Shown: positions 49,540 through 58,711 of the stretch, piece after piece | Layout of the letters: every line of letters starts with the position of its first letter | Numbering within the stretch: the first letter of the stretch is position 1 | Origin: Brevundimonas huaxiensis | GTDB lineage: Bacteria > Pseudomonadota > Alphaproteobacteria > Caulobacterales > Caulobacteraceae | Direction: 5' to 3' | Length of the DNA stretch: 64,000 nt | Assembly: GCF_014218725.1 (NCBI RefSeq) | Contig: NZ_JABBJE010000003.1 | Location: 1 to 64,000, forward strand | Made by a program: the position numbers and the translations under genes | Notes under the pieces: model-generated | Told to the model about the DNA's origin: nothing | Databases searched by the model: none | The model's input: the letters and a program-made list of their open reading frames with translations, nothing else

Positions 49540-50475
49540 TTAATCGAACAGTTTCGACACCGATTCTTCGTTGGCGATCCGTCGGATAGCCTCTCCGACC
49601 AGCGGAGCTACGGAAACCGCTCGGATTTTCGGACAGTTCAAAACTTCGTGGGGTTGCTCGATCGAGTTGGTGATCACCAGCTCCTTCAGCGGGCCGTCGG
49701 TGATGCGCTGGACGGCGGGGCCGGACAGGACGCCGTGGCTGATGTAGGCCGAAACCTCCGTCGCGCCCTGGTCGATCAGGGCCTTGGCGGCGTTGACCAG
49801 GGTGCCACCCGAATCGACGATGTCATCGAACAGGATGCAGCGGCGGCCCTGCACGTCGCCGATGATGTTCATCACCTCGCTCTCGCCCGCCTTGGGCCGG
49901 CGCTTGTCGACGATGGCGAGATCGGCATCCAGGCGGCTGGCCAGGGCGCGGGCGCGCACCACGCCGCCGACGTCGGGCGAGACGATCATCAGGTCGTCGC
50001 CGCGGGCGTAGTTTTCCTTGATGTCCTGCGCCAGCACCGGGGTCGCGACCAGATTGTCGGTCGGAATGTCGAAGAAGCCCTGGATCTGACCGGCGTGCAG
50101 ATCCATCGTCAGGACGCGGTCGGCGCCGGCGCGGGTGATGAGATTGGCCACCAGCTTGGCCGAGATCGGCGTGCGGCCGCCGGTCTTACGGTCCTGACGC
50201 GCATAGCCGAAATAGGGGATGACGGCCGTGATCCGTTTCGCCGAGGCCCGCACCAGGGCGTCGGTGATGATCAACAGCTCCATCAGGTTGTCGTTGGCCG
50301 GATAGGAGGTCGACTGCAGGATGAAGACGTCCTCGCCGCGGACGTTTTCCTCGATGATGGCGAAGACCTCGTTGTCGGCGAACCGCTTGACCTGGGCCTT
50401 GGTCAGGGGCGCATCCAGGTGGTCGGCGATCGCCTGGGACAGTGCGCGGTTGGAGTTGCCTGAAAGCAGCTTCAT
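49540..50475 (-). CDS. prs: Ribose-phosphate pyrophosphokinase
   Basis: The 311-residue enzyme makes PRPP from ribose 5-phosphate and ATP for nucleotide, His and Trp synthesis. Key motifs are [16 protein letters not shown] near the start, [16 protein letters not shown], the PRPP loop [14 protein letters not shown], and [14 protein letters not shown]. It is full length and single-domain, on the minus strand, with a clean terminator 30 bp after its stop. It is divergent from bamD, starting 190 bp away. Confidence 0.96.
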   Translation of the reverse strand: MKLLSGNSNRALSQAIADHLDAPLTKAQVKRFADNEVFAIIEENVRGEDVFILQSTSYPANDNLMELLIITDALVRASAKRITAVIPYFGYARQDRKTGGRTPISAKLVANLITRAGADRVLTMDLHAGQIQGFFDIPTDNLVATPVLAQDIKENYARGDDLMIVSPDVGGVVRARALASRLDADLAIVDKRRPKAGESEVMNIIGDVQGRRCILFDDIVDSGGTLVNAAKALIDQGATEVSAYISHGVLSGPAVQRITDGPLKELVITNSIEQPHEVLNCPKIRAVSVAPLVGEAIRRIANEESVSKLFD

Positions 50476-50665
50476 CGGCCGGTCATCCTTTCGCCGTCAT
50501 CCGCCCCCCATGAACGGCGGTCGGTTGGCGCGCTCTTTACCAGTGGAGCCGGGCAGGGCAAGTCGTATGCTGAGTTTTCCTCGGCATGGCGCGGCTCGGT
50601 TGCGGGTGCTAGAGGTCGCCGCGTTGGTTTCCGGGGAACGGCTTCAGGGCCGTCCTTCACACGTC

Positions 50666-51520
50666 ATGGGGTCGTCCTTGTCCGCTTCTAAGTTCCGTTC
50701 CGGCATGGTGCTGATGGCCGCGGCGCTCGCCGCAGTGACGATTTCAGGCTGCGCGGGCAAGAACCGCCCCAAGCTGGCCTATGAGGAACGTCCGGTCGAG
50801 GCGCTCTACAACACCGGTTATGATCGGCTGCAGCAGCGCCGCTGGTCCGACGCCGTGGACTATTTCCAGGAAGTCGAACGCCAGCATCCCTATTCTGACT
50901 GGGCGCGTCGTTCGATCCTGATGCAGATCTACGCCTACTATCAGAACAACGCCTATGCCGACGCCATCGCGGCGGCCGACCGGTTCATCCAGCTGTTCCC
51001 CGGCAATCCGTCGGCCTCCTACGCCTTCTACATGAAGGCCGTCTGCAATTTCGAACAGATCACGGACGTGGGGCGTGATCAGGGTTACGCCACCGCCGCC
51101 CTGGCCGGGCTGAAGGATGTCTCGCGCCGCTATCCGGGCACGCCTTATGCGTCCGACGCCGCCGTCAAGATCGACATGGTCAACGACCAGCTGGCCGGCA
51201 AGGAAATGAACATCGGCCGCTACTATCAGCGCGCCAACCAGCCGCTGGCGGCCCTGAACCGCTACAAGGCCGTGATCGCCAACCCGGACTTCCAGCGCAC
51301 CTCGCACACGCCCGAAGCCCTGTATCGCCTGGTCGAAGTCAACCTTCAGCTGGGTCTGAAGGAAGAGGCGACGCGGAACGGCGCCGTGCTGGGCTACAAC
51401 TATCCGGGCAGCCCGTGGTACGCCGAGGCCTATGCGCTGCTGACCGAAAACGGCCAGACGCCGGACAAGGCGCCCGAGGGCAAGCGCGAAAGCTGGCTGC
51501 AGCGGATCATTCCGGGCTGA
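50666..51520 (+). CDS. bamD: Outer membrane assembly factor BamD (lipoprotein)
   Basis: The 284-residue lipoprotein has a lipobox ISGC at about 26-29 (Cys29) and then TPR-like helix pairs (LYNTGYDRLQQRRWSDAVDYFQEVERQHPYSDWARRS; IQLFPGNPSASYAFYMKAV). It is part of the BAM complex that folds outer-membrane beta-barrels. ATG at 50666 is the first good start before the signal; an open frame to 50321 overlaps prs and is not coding. It is followed by recN after 76 bp, an arrangement common in alphaproteobacteria. Confidence 0.92.
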   Translation: MGSSLSASKFRSGMVLMAAALAAVTISGCAGKNRPKLAYEERPVEALYNTGYDRLQQRRWSDAVDYFQEVERQHPYSDWARRSILMQIYAYYQNNAYADAIAAADRFIQLFPGNPSASYAFYMKAVCNFEQITDVGRDQGYATAALAGLKDVSRRYPGTPYASDAAVKIDMVNDQLAGKEMNIGRYYQRANQPLAALNRYKAVIANPDFQRTSHTPEALYRLVEVNLQLGLKEEATRNGAVLGYNYPGSPWYAEAYALLTENGQTPDKAPEGKRESWLQRIIPG

Positions 51521-51596
51521 GCACGCGACGGCTTGTGCAATCCGGCGCGGATCGGGATTCTGTCGGTCATGATTCGTTCCGCCGGCGCCTGACGCG

Positions 51597-53294
51597 ATGC
51601 TGACCGCCCTTTCCATTCGTGACGTCGTCTTGGTGGACGTGCTCGATCTCGAGGTCGAGAACGGCCTGACCGTGCTGACCGGCGAAACCGGAGCCGGCAA
51701 GTCGATCATTCTGGACGCGCTCGGCCTGGCGCTCGGCGGGCGCGGCGACGCCGGCCTGGTGCGCAATGGCGCCAAACAGGCTGTGGCCACCGCCGTCTTC
51801 TCCGCTCCCGACGATCCCGATCTGCTGGCCCTGATCGCCGACAAGGGCTTCGAGGTTCAGCCGGGCGAGGAGCTGATCCTGCGGCGCGTCTTGGGCGCCG
51901 ACGGTCGCAGCCGGGCCTATGTCAACGATCAGCCGGCTGGTGTGACCGCCGTGCGAGAGATCGGCGCGGCCCTGGTCGAGGTGCACGGACAGCATGAGAC
52001 GGTGGGTTTGCTGGACTGGCGCACGCACCGCGCTTCGCTGGACGCCTATGGCGGACTGCAGCCGCAGTTGTCGGCGGTCGCTTCGGCCTCGTCAAAACTT
52101 AAGGCCGCCGAAGCCAGGCTGGCGGAGCTGAAGGCGCAGGCGGCGGACGCCGATGCGCGGCGCGAAGAGATCAGTCTGAACCTCTCCGAACTGGATGCGC
52201 TGGATCCGCGCGCCGACGAAGAGACGGAACTGGCCGGCGAACGCGCCCTGCTGGGCGCCGCTGAAAAGGCCATCGCCGATCTGGGCGATGCGCGCACGCA
52301 GCTGGGCGGCGACAAGCTGAGCCAGAAGCTGGGCGCGGCGCTGAGGGCCGTGGAACATGCGCGCCAGAGGGCAGGGCAGGCTGGCGCCGAGGGCGATCAT
52401 CCTGTCATCGTCAAACTGTCGGCCGCCGTGGAGGCGATCGACCGCACCATGGTCGAGGCGGCGGAAGCCCTCGCCGCCGTGGACGCCGCCGCCGACGCCT
52501 TCGACTATGAGCCCGGTCGTCTGGACAAGGCCGAGGAGCGACTGTTCGCCCTGCGCGCCGCCGCCCGCAAGCTGCACACCACCGTCGACGCCCTGCCGAC
52601 CCTGCGCATTCGCCTGCGCGAGCAGCTTCGGCTGATCGAGGATGGCGAGGAGGCGCTGACCAATGCCGGGCGCGAGGCGGCCGAGGCGGCGGAAGCCTAT
52701 GATCTGGCGGCCACCTTCCTGACCTCGGCGCGCGAGGCCGCCGCCGAACGCCTGACCGCCGCCGTCATGGCAGAGCTGGGCCCACTGAAGCTGGAGCGCG
52801 CGCGGTTCCGCGTGGCGCTGGAACCGATCGAGGGCCGGCGTGGGCCGGACGGCGTCGAGACGGTGCGCTTCCAGATCGCCACCAACGCCGGAACCGACTT
52901 CGGCCCGCTGGACGCCATCGCCTCGGGCGGCGAGCTGGCGCGTTTCGCCCTGGCGATGAAGGCGGCGCTCGCGAGCCGCGAGGACATGCGACAGCCCGTG
53001 ATGATCTTCGACGAGGTCGATCAGGGCGTGGGCGGCGCGGTCGCCGAAGCCGTCGGTTCGCGCCTGAAACGCCTGTCGAATGGCGCCCAGGTCCTGGTCG
53101 TGACCCACAGCCCTCAGGTCGCCGCGCGCGGCCATGCCCACTGGAAGGTGATGAAGGCCGATCGCGACGGTCTGACCACCACCACCGTCGTCGCCCTGGA
53201 CGACCAGCGCCGTCAGGAAGAGATCGCCCGCATGCTGTCCGGCGCCGAGATTACCGACGAAGCCCGCGCGGCGGCGCGGGCCTTGATCGGCTGA
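51597..53294 (+). CDS. recN: DNA repair protein RecN (SMC-like)
   Basis: The 565-residue protein of the SMC superfamily acts in double-strand break repair. N-terminal Walker A is GETGAGKSII near 35, a coiled middle follows (LKAAEARLAELKAQAADADARREEI), and the C-terminal ABC signature and Walker B are FASGGELARF-like (ASGGELARFALAMKAAL) and MIFDEVDQGVGG. It is full length. It follows bamD on the same strand and ends 9 bp before the stop of the convergent DUF429-like gene. Confidence 0.94.
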   Translation: MLTALSIRDVVLVDVLDLEVENGLTVLTGETGAGKSIILDALGLALGGRGDAGLVRNGAKQAVATAVFSAPDDPDLLALIADKGFEVQPGEELILRRVLGADGRSRAYVNDQPAGVTAVREIGAALVEVHGQHETVGLLDWRTHRASLDAYGGLQPQLSAVASASSKLKAAEARLAELKAQAADADARREEISLNLSELDALDPRADEETELAGERALLGAAEKAIADLGDARTQLGGDKLSQKLGAALRAVEHARQRAGQAGAEGDHPVIVKLSAAVEAIDRTMVEAAEALAAVDAAADAFDYEPGRLDKAEERLFALRAAARKLHTTVDALPTLRIRLREQLRLIEDGEEALTNAGREAAEAAEAYDLAATFLTSAREAAAERLTAAVMAELGPLKLERARFRVALEPIEGRRGPDGVETVRFQIATNAGTDFGPLDAIASGGELARFALAMKAALASREDMRQPVMIFDEVDQGVGGAVAEAVGSRLKRLSNGAQVLVVTHSPQVAARGHAHWKVMKADRDGLTTTTVVALDDQRRQEEIARMLSGAEITDEARAAARALIG

Positions 53295-53303
53295 CTGAAC
53301 CTT

Positions 53304-54209
53304 TTAGACGCCCAGGATCCAGCCCTCTTCCTGCTCGACCTGGGCGATCAATTCGGGCGTGGCGTTCTGGGGTGGGGCGAACGCCTTGGCCAGGTCGCCG
53401 GCCTCGTCCATCCGGGCGAGCGTCTCCGCCGTGGAGCGGACCTGGGCCTGGTCCTTAAACTCGCCGGGTTGAGGCTTGGTCTCGTGCATCGACGGCCAGA
53501 CCTCGACAACCACGGCCGACAAGGGTTCCACGTCATCGGGGGTCAGCGCGCGCCAGCCGGTGCCGAAGGGCCAGACGGCGCCTGACGGGCCGAGGCTTTC
53601 CAGCAGTCGCCGCACAGCCGGGATGCCGACCAGGGTCTGGCCGCCCACGGCGCCCGCGCCGTGCATCTGCCACACGCTCTTGGGCTGAAGCCGGCCCTTG
53701 CGGGCGGCGTTCTCGGTGGCGCGGAACTCGGGGATGTCGGCGCCGGCACCTGCCGGGGGTTTGGTCGTGGTCAACCAGCGTTGGGCCTGTTTGGCCGGTG
53801 CACCCCACAGTGGCCAGGCCTCGTCGGTCATCAGCCGGTTCATCTTGGCCGCCACCTGATAGCGGTTGTTGGTGTTGTCGGCCTTGTCCACGATGTTGGA
53901 GGCGATGAATTTCCACATGGCTTGCCACGGGGTTCCGTCCAGCTTCAGCCGCGCAGCCGTGCCGGCGGGATAGCCGAAGTTGAAGTCCAGCCCGACCAGC
54001 ACCCGGTCGCCGCGCTTTCTGTGGTCCGCCAGGATCGACGCCAGCAGGGCCTCGCCCTCGGCCCGGGTCGCGACATTGTGCGTCTCGGTATAGAGGCGGA
54101 AGCGCACGTCGCGTTTGGCCACGCCGATCCACAGCGAGGTGTCGCCGAGCTTCTTGGTTTCAGCGGCGGTCCAGTCAGCGACGATATAGGCGTCGAAAAG
54201 GCGGGCCAA
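53304..54209 (-). CDS. Unknown soluble protein, possible DUF429-like RNase-H fold
   Basis: The 301-residue protein has motifs that fit an RNase H-like fold: an acidic start strand (YIVADWTAAET), VLVGLDFNFGYPAGT, and VVEVWPSMHETKP with an acidic residue on a strand. These resemble DUF429 proteins, predicted nucleases, but I am not sure of the family. It is soluble with no signal peptide. It is convergent to recN and is followed on its own strand by a small membrane-protein gene 88 bp upstream. Link to DNA repair is possible only by position. Confidence 0.5.
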   Translation of the reverse strand: MARLFDAYIVADWTAAETKKLGDTSLWIGVAKRDVRFRLYTETHNVATRAEGEALLASILADHRKRGDRVLVGLDFNFGYPAGTAARLKLDGTPWQAMWKFIASNIVDKADNTNNRYQVAAKMNRLMTDEAWPLWGAPAKQAQRWLTTTKPPAGAGADIPEFRATENAARKGRLQPKSVWQMHGAGAVGGQTLVGIPAVRRLLESLGPSGAVWPFGTGWRALTPDDVEPLSAVVVEVWPSMHETKPQPGEFKDQAQVRSTAETLARMDEAGDLAKAFAPPQNATPELIAQVEQEEGWILGV

Positions 54210-54297
54210 GGCGGCCTCCCTGATAAAGGCGTGTCGGTTAGGAGTGAGCCGGGCTTCTAACGCCGCATCGCGGCGACTGAAAGGCCCATGCGGCGTC

Positions 54298-54813
54298 TCA
54301 GCCCTTCAGCAGGGCCTCCAGATGCGACAACCAGCGGCGGCCGAGACGTAGCGCCTCGCCGGGCGAGCCGGTCTGGACGGGCAGGGCGGCGTCCCACAGG
54401 GCCAGCTCGAACTCAGGGTGTCGGGCGTCGGCGAACATCAGCCGCAGCACCACCTGTTCGGCGTCGGGGGCCAGCACGTCCAGCGACTTGCGCGCCTCGC
54501 CGCGACGGATGCGGGCGACGACGTGGCCGTCCACGATGATCTCGCCCCCCTCCACCTCATCGAAGGCATAGACCAGGCCGTGGGCGCCGTTGGCCCACAG
54601 GACGACCACCTGTTCGACGTCGAAGTTCAGGGCGCAGGCGCGACCTTCGCCCGGTGAAACGGCCTCGACCTCTGGCGCGGCGCCCAGGGTCTTGAGCATG
54701 GCGCGGTGCAGGCGGCGCGGCGGCTCCATCCACCACGAAAGCGCCAGGGCGAGGGTTGTCAGCAGGGCCGCCGGGAGGGCGATCAGCAACACCACCCGCA
54801 AGACGTCGGCCAT
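54298..54813 (-). CDS. Unknown membrane-anchored protein next to xthA
   Basis: The 171-residue protein has one strong N-terminal membrane helix (about 5-28, VLRVVLLIALPAALLTTLALALSWW) and a cytoplasmic or periplasmic domain with beta-rich stretches (FDVEQVVVLWANGAHGLVY). I do not recognise the family. It starts 5 bp after the xthA stop, so it is almost surely co-transcribed with it. No enzyme motif is seen. The function is unknown. Confidence 0.65.
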   Translation of the reverse strand: MADVLRVVLLIALPAALLTTLALALSWWMEPPRRLHRAMLKTLGAAPEVEAVSPGEGRACALNFDVEQVVVLWANGAHGLVYAFDEVEGGEIIVDGHVVARIRRGEARKSLDVLAPDAEQVVLRLMFADARHPEFELALWDAALPVQTGSPGEALRLGRRWLSHLEALLKG

Positions 54814-54818
54814 GGTCG

Positions 54819-55604
54819 TCAGGCCTCCAGATCGAGATCGACCACCACAGGGACGTGGTCGCTGGGTTTTTCCATGTCGCGGGCGTCGCGGTGAGTCTCG
54901 ATCCCCCGGAACCGGTCGGCGGCCTGCGGCGACAGCAGGGCGAAGTCGATGCGGATGCCATGGTCACGCTGCCAGGCGCCGGCCTGATAGTCCCAGAAGG
55001 TATAGGTTCCCGCCGGTTCGCCGCCGATCTCGTGCGCGTCGGCCAGGCCCAGGTTCTTGAGCGCGCGGAAGGCCTGGCGGCTCTGGGGTTGGAAGAGGGC
55101 GTCGTCGGTCCAGGCGGCGGGATTCTTGGCGTCTTCGGCCTCGGGGATGACATTGTAGTCGCCGCAGAGGACCAGCGGCTCCTCGAACGCCAGCAGGTCG
55201 CGAGCATGGCGGTTTAGCCGCTCGAACCAGGCCAGCTTGTAATCGAACTTCTCGGTCCCGGTGGGATTGCCGTTCGGCAGGTAGATCGCGCCGACGCGGA
55301 TCGGGCGGGGCGCCTCGACCAGGGCCTCGATATAGCGCGCCTGTTCGTCGGTCTCGTCGCCGGGCAGGCCGCGTCGGATGTCGGACAGCGGATATTTCGA
55401 CAGCAGGGCGACGCCGTTGTAGCTCTTCTGCCCGTGGGTTTCGACGTTGTAGCCCAGGCTCTCGAAGGCCTCGCGCGGGAACTTCTCGTCCACGCATTTG
55501 ATCTCCTGGAAACAGGCGACGTCGGGGGCGGCCTGCTCCAGCCACGCCAGGACGGTGGGCAGGCGGGCGTTGACGGAGTTCACGTTCCAGGTGGCGATGC
55601 GCAT
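54819..55604 (-). CDS. xthA: Exodeoxyribonuclease III (AP endonuclease)
   Basis: The 261-residue enzyme of the endonuclease/exonuclease/phosphatase family cuts at abasic sites and degrades 3' ends. It has the expected order of active-site motifs: MRIATWNVNS at the start, CFQEIKC with the metal-binding Glu, CGDYNVIP with Asp-Asn, and the C-terminal SDHVPVVVDL with Asp-His. It is full length. A gene for a small membrane protein follows 5 bp downstream on the same strand. Confidence 0.93.
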   Translation of the reverse strand: MRIATWNVNSVNARLPTVLAWLEQAAPDVACFQEIKCVDEKFPREAFESLGYNVETHGQKSYNGVALLSKYPLSDIRRGLPGDETDEQARYIEALVEAPRPIRVGAIYLPNGNPTGTEKFDYKLAWFERLNRHARDLLAFEEPLVLCGDYNVIPEAEDAKNPAAWTDDALFQPQSRQAFRALKNLGLADAHEIGGEPAGTYTFWDYQAGAWQRDHGIRIDFALLSPQAADRFRGIETHRDARDMEKPSDHVPVVVDLDLEA

Positions 55605-55650
55605 GACGGCGACGCTAGGCTGCGTCTCGGTTTTGGAAAAGAGGGCGCAA

Positions 55651-55685
55651 AAGAAAAGGGCCGCCGGATCGCTCCGACGGCCCTT
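55651..55685 (-). terminator. Minus-strand terminator after the Cys-repeat protein gene
   Basis: A stem of about 12 bp (55656-55667 with 55674-55685, one mismatch) has an A-rich left flank that is a T-run on the minus strand. It lies between the Cys-repeat gene (stop at 55706) and xthA, so it ends the former transcript. Confidence 0.75.
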
Positions 55686-55705
55686 CGATCAGTCTATTGA
55701 TCGGC

Positions 55706-56674
55706 TTACGGGCGACCGCCGGCAGGCGCCGCAGCCGCGGCCGGCGCTGTGGTCAGCTTGCAGCCTCCACCGATCCGCTGGGCCGTAGCGCAAGGATAGA
55801 TTTGCTGAACCGCGTTTTCGGCGTTCACGCGCGCGATAACGCCATCGGCTCCATCGCACTTGGCTTCATAGAACATGCCGTTTGCATTCTGCCCCATCAG
55901 ACGGGCTTCGACGACGTTGCAGGATGCGGCTTCCGAGCCGGCGAGGAGCGCTTTTACGAAGGTGGCGTTTTCGGCCGTGGTCGTAAATTCGCAGGCGCCG
56001 TTCTCGGCCAAGACTTGAAGGCACGGCGTTTTGCTCCAGACGCCGGCGTCTTGCCTGATCCAGAAGCCCGGACCGTCGGCGCACCCGATTTCGTAGACGA
56101 CAACACCGCCGTTAGACTGTCCCAGCACCTTAGTCTGATCGACCGCACAAGGAACGCCGGCCTGTTGGGCGTATTCGCGCAGGAACTTGTCGGTGTCGGT
56201 GTTGGCTGCGATCGTGCATTGCAGGCCGACATCGGCGGCGGGATCGCGTTCACGTGCCACGCGGGCCGAATAGGCGAGTGCAATGCAGCTGGTCGCGGAC
56301 GGGGGTGTCTTGGACTCGATGATGAAGCCAGGACCCGTGGCGCAGGCCACTTCATACACCGAAGTCTTTTCGGCGGTTTGCCCAAGCAGCTTGGCTTCAT
56401 TGACCTGACAGTTGGCGCTGGCCAAGCTGGCTTGTTGCTGGGCGGCCGCCAGAATCTCTTCCGCGGTGGGTGGAGCCGGTTGACGCTCGCGTCGCGGTTG
56501 GTTGTTGCTGCGGCGCTGAACGCGCGACGGCGTCACCCGTTCGCTGGGGGCTTCAATCCCGTTTCGAGATCCTGCAGGCCCATACCCTGATGAGGGCGTC
56601 GTTTGCGCAAATGCAGACACGGAAATCGCGCTGAAAACGAGCGCTGTCGCTGCGGCGAATATTCGAGCTTTCAT
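55706..56674 (-). CDS. Secreted protein with three four-cysteine repeats
   Basis: The 322-residue protein has a signal peptide at about 1-24 (ending SAFAQ), a basic/proline-rich linker to about 80, and three tandem repeats of about 60-85 residues. Each repeat opens with C-x-V and a [LV][LM]GQ segment, then YE-x2-C, then two more cysteines: Cys89/111/130/153, 176/198/218/228 and 252/273/295/305. The even spacing suggests two disulfides per repeat. I do not recognise the family. ATG at 56674 starts the signal peptide; an upstream in-frame ATG is weaker. It is likely periplasmic or exported; function unknown. Confidence 0.75.
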   Translation of the reverse strand: MKARIFAAATALVFSAISVSAFAQTTPSSGYGPAGSRNGIEAPSERVTPSRVQRRSNNQPRRERQPAPPTAEEILAAAQQQASLASANCQVNEAKLLGQTAEKTSVYEVACATGPGFIIESKTPPSATSCIALAYSARVARERDPAADVGLQCTIAANTDTDKFLREYAQQAGVPCAVDQTKVLGQSNGGVVVYEIGCADGPGFWIRQDAGVWSKTPCLQVLAENGACEFTTTAENATFVKALLAGSEAASCNVVEARLMGQNANGMFYEAKCDGADGVIARVNAENAVQQIYPCATAQRIGGGCKLTTAPAAAAAPAGGRP

Positions 56675-56795
56675 ATCGACACCCTGATTTGTCACTATCG
56701 ACTACGTGACCTCGTATTGGCACGCGGTCAAGGCGAGTGTGGACGGCGGCGAGGGACACGGGCTAAGTATCTGCGCGTTTCGATTGGAGACTGAC

Positions 56796-57881
56796 TTGGC
56801 TGATGGAACGGCGCCGACGGCGGTTGCGAAGGATGGGCGGGGGCTGACCTATCCGTTCGACACCGTGCCCGGCGCGGGCGAGGCGATCGAGGTCGCGCGC
56901 GGCGTGCTGTGGCTACGGTTCGCCCTTCCGTTTCAACTGGATCATGTAAATGTTTACGCGATCCGGGACGGCGACGGCTGGGTCGTCGTCGATACGGGTC
57001 TGAAGACATCGGGTACCGTCGCAGCGTGGGAGACGGCGCTGGATGGCGTGTTGGGCGGTCGTCCGGTGACGCGGCTGATCTGCACCCATATGCATCCCGA
57101 TCACATCGGACTGGCGGGTTGGCTTTGCGAGCGGTCGGGCGCGGCGCTGCTGATGTCGCGACTGGAATATGTGACGGCGCGGATGCTGATGGCCGAGGCG
57201 GCGGGCGACGCGCCGGAGGACGGCGAACGCTACTACCGTGCGGCGGGGTGGAACGGTGATCAGATCGCGCGCTGGCGGGCCGACTACGGCGGTTTTGGCA
57301 AGGGCGTGGCGACGATGCCGCGCAGCTATCTGCGACTGTCCGACGGCGACAGCCTACAGATCGATGGAGACGATTGGTCGGTGGTGGTCGGGTCGGGCCA
57401 TAGCCCCGAGCACGTCTGCCTGTGGCGGCGGTCGGACGACGTCTTCATCGCCGGGGATCAGATCCTGCCTTGCATTTCGTCCAATGTTTCAGTCTGGCCG
57501 ACGGAGCCTGAGGCCGACCCTCTGGGCGACTGGATGGGCTCGCTGGACAAGCTGAGGGCGCTGTTGCCGGAGGGCGCATTTCTCCTGCCGGCGCATGGCG
57601 AGCCCTTCTATGGCGTTCACGCGCGGCTCGACGCGCTGAAGCGGGGGCATGAGGTCGCGCTGAAACGGCTTGAGCGGACGTTGCGTCAACCGTCTAGGGT
57701 GATCGACGGCTTCCCCGCCGTCTTTGGTCGATCGGTCGGGGACGGGGTGCTGGGCATGGCCACAGGCGAGGCCCAGGCGCACCTGAACTATCTGAAACGA
57801 CGCGGCCGCGCCCAGCGGACGCGGGACGAGAGCGGCGTCGACTGGTGGAGCGCCGTCGCACAGGACGAGGAAACGACGTGA
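56796..57881 (+). CDS. MBL-fold metallo-hydrolase
   Basis: The 361-residue protein has the metallo-beta-lactamase signature THMHPDHIGLAGW, with further His/Asp ligands around GSGHSPEHVCLW, AGDQILP and PAHGEPF. Substrates of the family range from thioesters to phosphodiesters, and none can be assigned. TTG at 56796 is proposed because GGAGA lies 5 bp upstream and the in-frame start at 56706 overlaps the promoter region of the divergent gene; ATG is not available nearby, so the start is uncertain. The stop overlaps the enoyl-CoA hydratase GTG start (GTGA), so a role with acyl-CoA thioesters is possible. Confidence 0.8.
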   Translation: MADGTAPTAVAKDGRGLTYPFDTVPGAGEAIEVARGVLWLRFALPFQLDHVNVYAIRDGDGWVVVDTGLKTSGTVAAWETALDGVLGGRPVTRLICTHMHPDHIGLAGWLCERSGAALLMSRLEYVTARMLMAEAAGDAPEDGERYYRAAGWNGDQIARWRADYGGFGKGVATMPRSYLRLSDGDSLQIDGDDWSVVVGSGHSPEHVCLWRRSDDVFIAGDQILPCISSNVSVWPTEPEADPLGDWMGSLDKLRALLPEGAFLLPAHGEPFYGVHARLDALKRGHEVALKRLERTLRQPSRVIDGFPAVFGRSVGDGVLGMATGEAQAHLNYLKRRGRAQRTRDESGVDWWSAVAQDEETT

Positions 57882-58651
57882 GCGAACATATCCGCAGCGA
57901 ACTGGCCGACGGCGTCCTGACCGTCACCCTGGATCGGGCCGACAAGAAGAACGCCATCACCCAGGCCATGTATTCGACCCTGGCCGAGGCGACGGAGCGG
58001 GCGCGCAACGACGATGCTGTGCGCGTGCTGCTGCTGCGCGCCGAGGGCGACAGTTTCTCGGCCGGCAACGACATTCAGGACTTCATCGCCCTGGGCTCGC
58101 AAGGGGCGGGGCCGGGCGACATGCCGGTGTTCCGTTTCCTGAAGGCGCTGGCGGATCTGGACAAGCCGGCTGTGGCCGCCGTGAAAGGGCGGGCGGTCGG
58201 GATCGGCCTGACCATGCTGCTGCACTGCGATCTGGTGGTGGTCGCCGAGGATGCGCTGCTGTCCGTGCCGTTCGTCAATCTGGCCCTCGCGCCCGAGGCG
58301 GCGTCCAGCCTGTTGTTGCCGGCCGTGATCGGTCATCAGCGGGCTTTCGAACTGTTCGCGCTGGGCGAGCCGCTCGATGGCCGGACGGCCCTGGCCTGGG
58401 GCATCGCCAATCGCGCGGTGCCGGCCGATCGGGTCGAGGCGACGGCGGCGGAGCTGGCGGCCAAGGTGGCGGCCCGAGCGCCCAACTCGATCCGCAAGAC
58501 CAAGCGGCTGATGCGTGACGCCGAAGGTCTGTGGGGACTGATGCAGCGCGAGGGCGAAGCCTTCGGCTCGCAGATGCGCAGTCCCGAGGCGATGGAGGCC
58601 TTTATGGCCTTTACGCAGAAGCGGGCGCCGGACTTTTCGAAGGCGGGTTGA
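57878..58651 (+). CDS. Enoyl-CoA hydratase/isomerase family protein
   Basis: The 257-residue crotonase-fold protein has the oxyanion-hole strands SFSAGNDIQDFIAL and AVAAVKGRAVGIGLTMLLHCDLVVVAEDA, and continues with VNLALAPEAASSLLLP. Family members hydrate or isomerise enoyl-CoA; the exact reaction is not clear, as the second catalytic Glu position is not obvious. The GTG start overlaps the MBL stop by 4 bp, so the two are one operon. It joins the window's theme of acyl-CoA handling. Confidence 0.85.
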   Translation: MSEHIRSELADGVLTVTLDRADKKNAITQAMYSTLAEATERARNDDAVRVLLLRAEGDSFSAGNDIQDFIALGSQGAGPGDMPVFRFLKALADLDKPAVAAVKGRAVGIGLTMLLHCDLVVVAEDALLSVPFVNLALAPEAASSLLLPAVIGHQRAFELFALGEPLDGRTALAWGIANRAVPADRVEATAAELAAKVAARAPNSIRKTKRLMRDAEGLWGLMQREGEAFGSQMRSPEAMEAFMAFTQKRAPDFSKAG

Positions 58652-58711
58652 GCGGACGTCACAAGGCCTTGCCTTGATTTGGCGCAGCTTTGCTTCTAGG
58701 TGCGCGCGCCG

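Noticed and set aside
54261..54295. CGCCGCAT / ATGCGGCG inverted repeat as a terminator for the 171-residue membrane protein gene
   Set aside because: The loop is long (19 bases) and there is no T-run on either strand.
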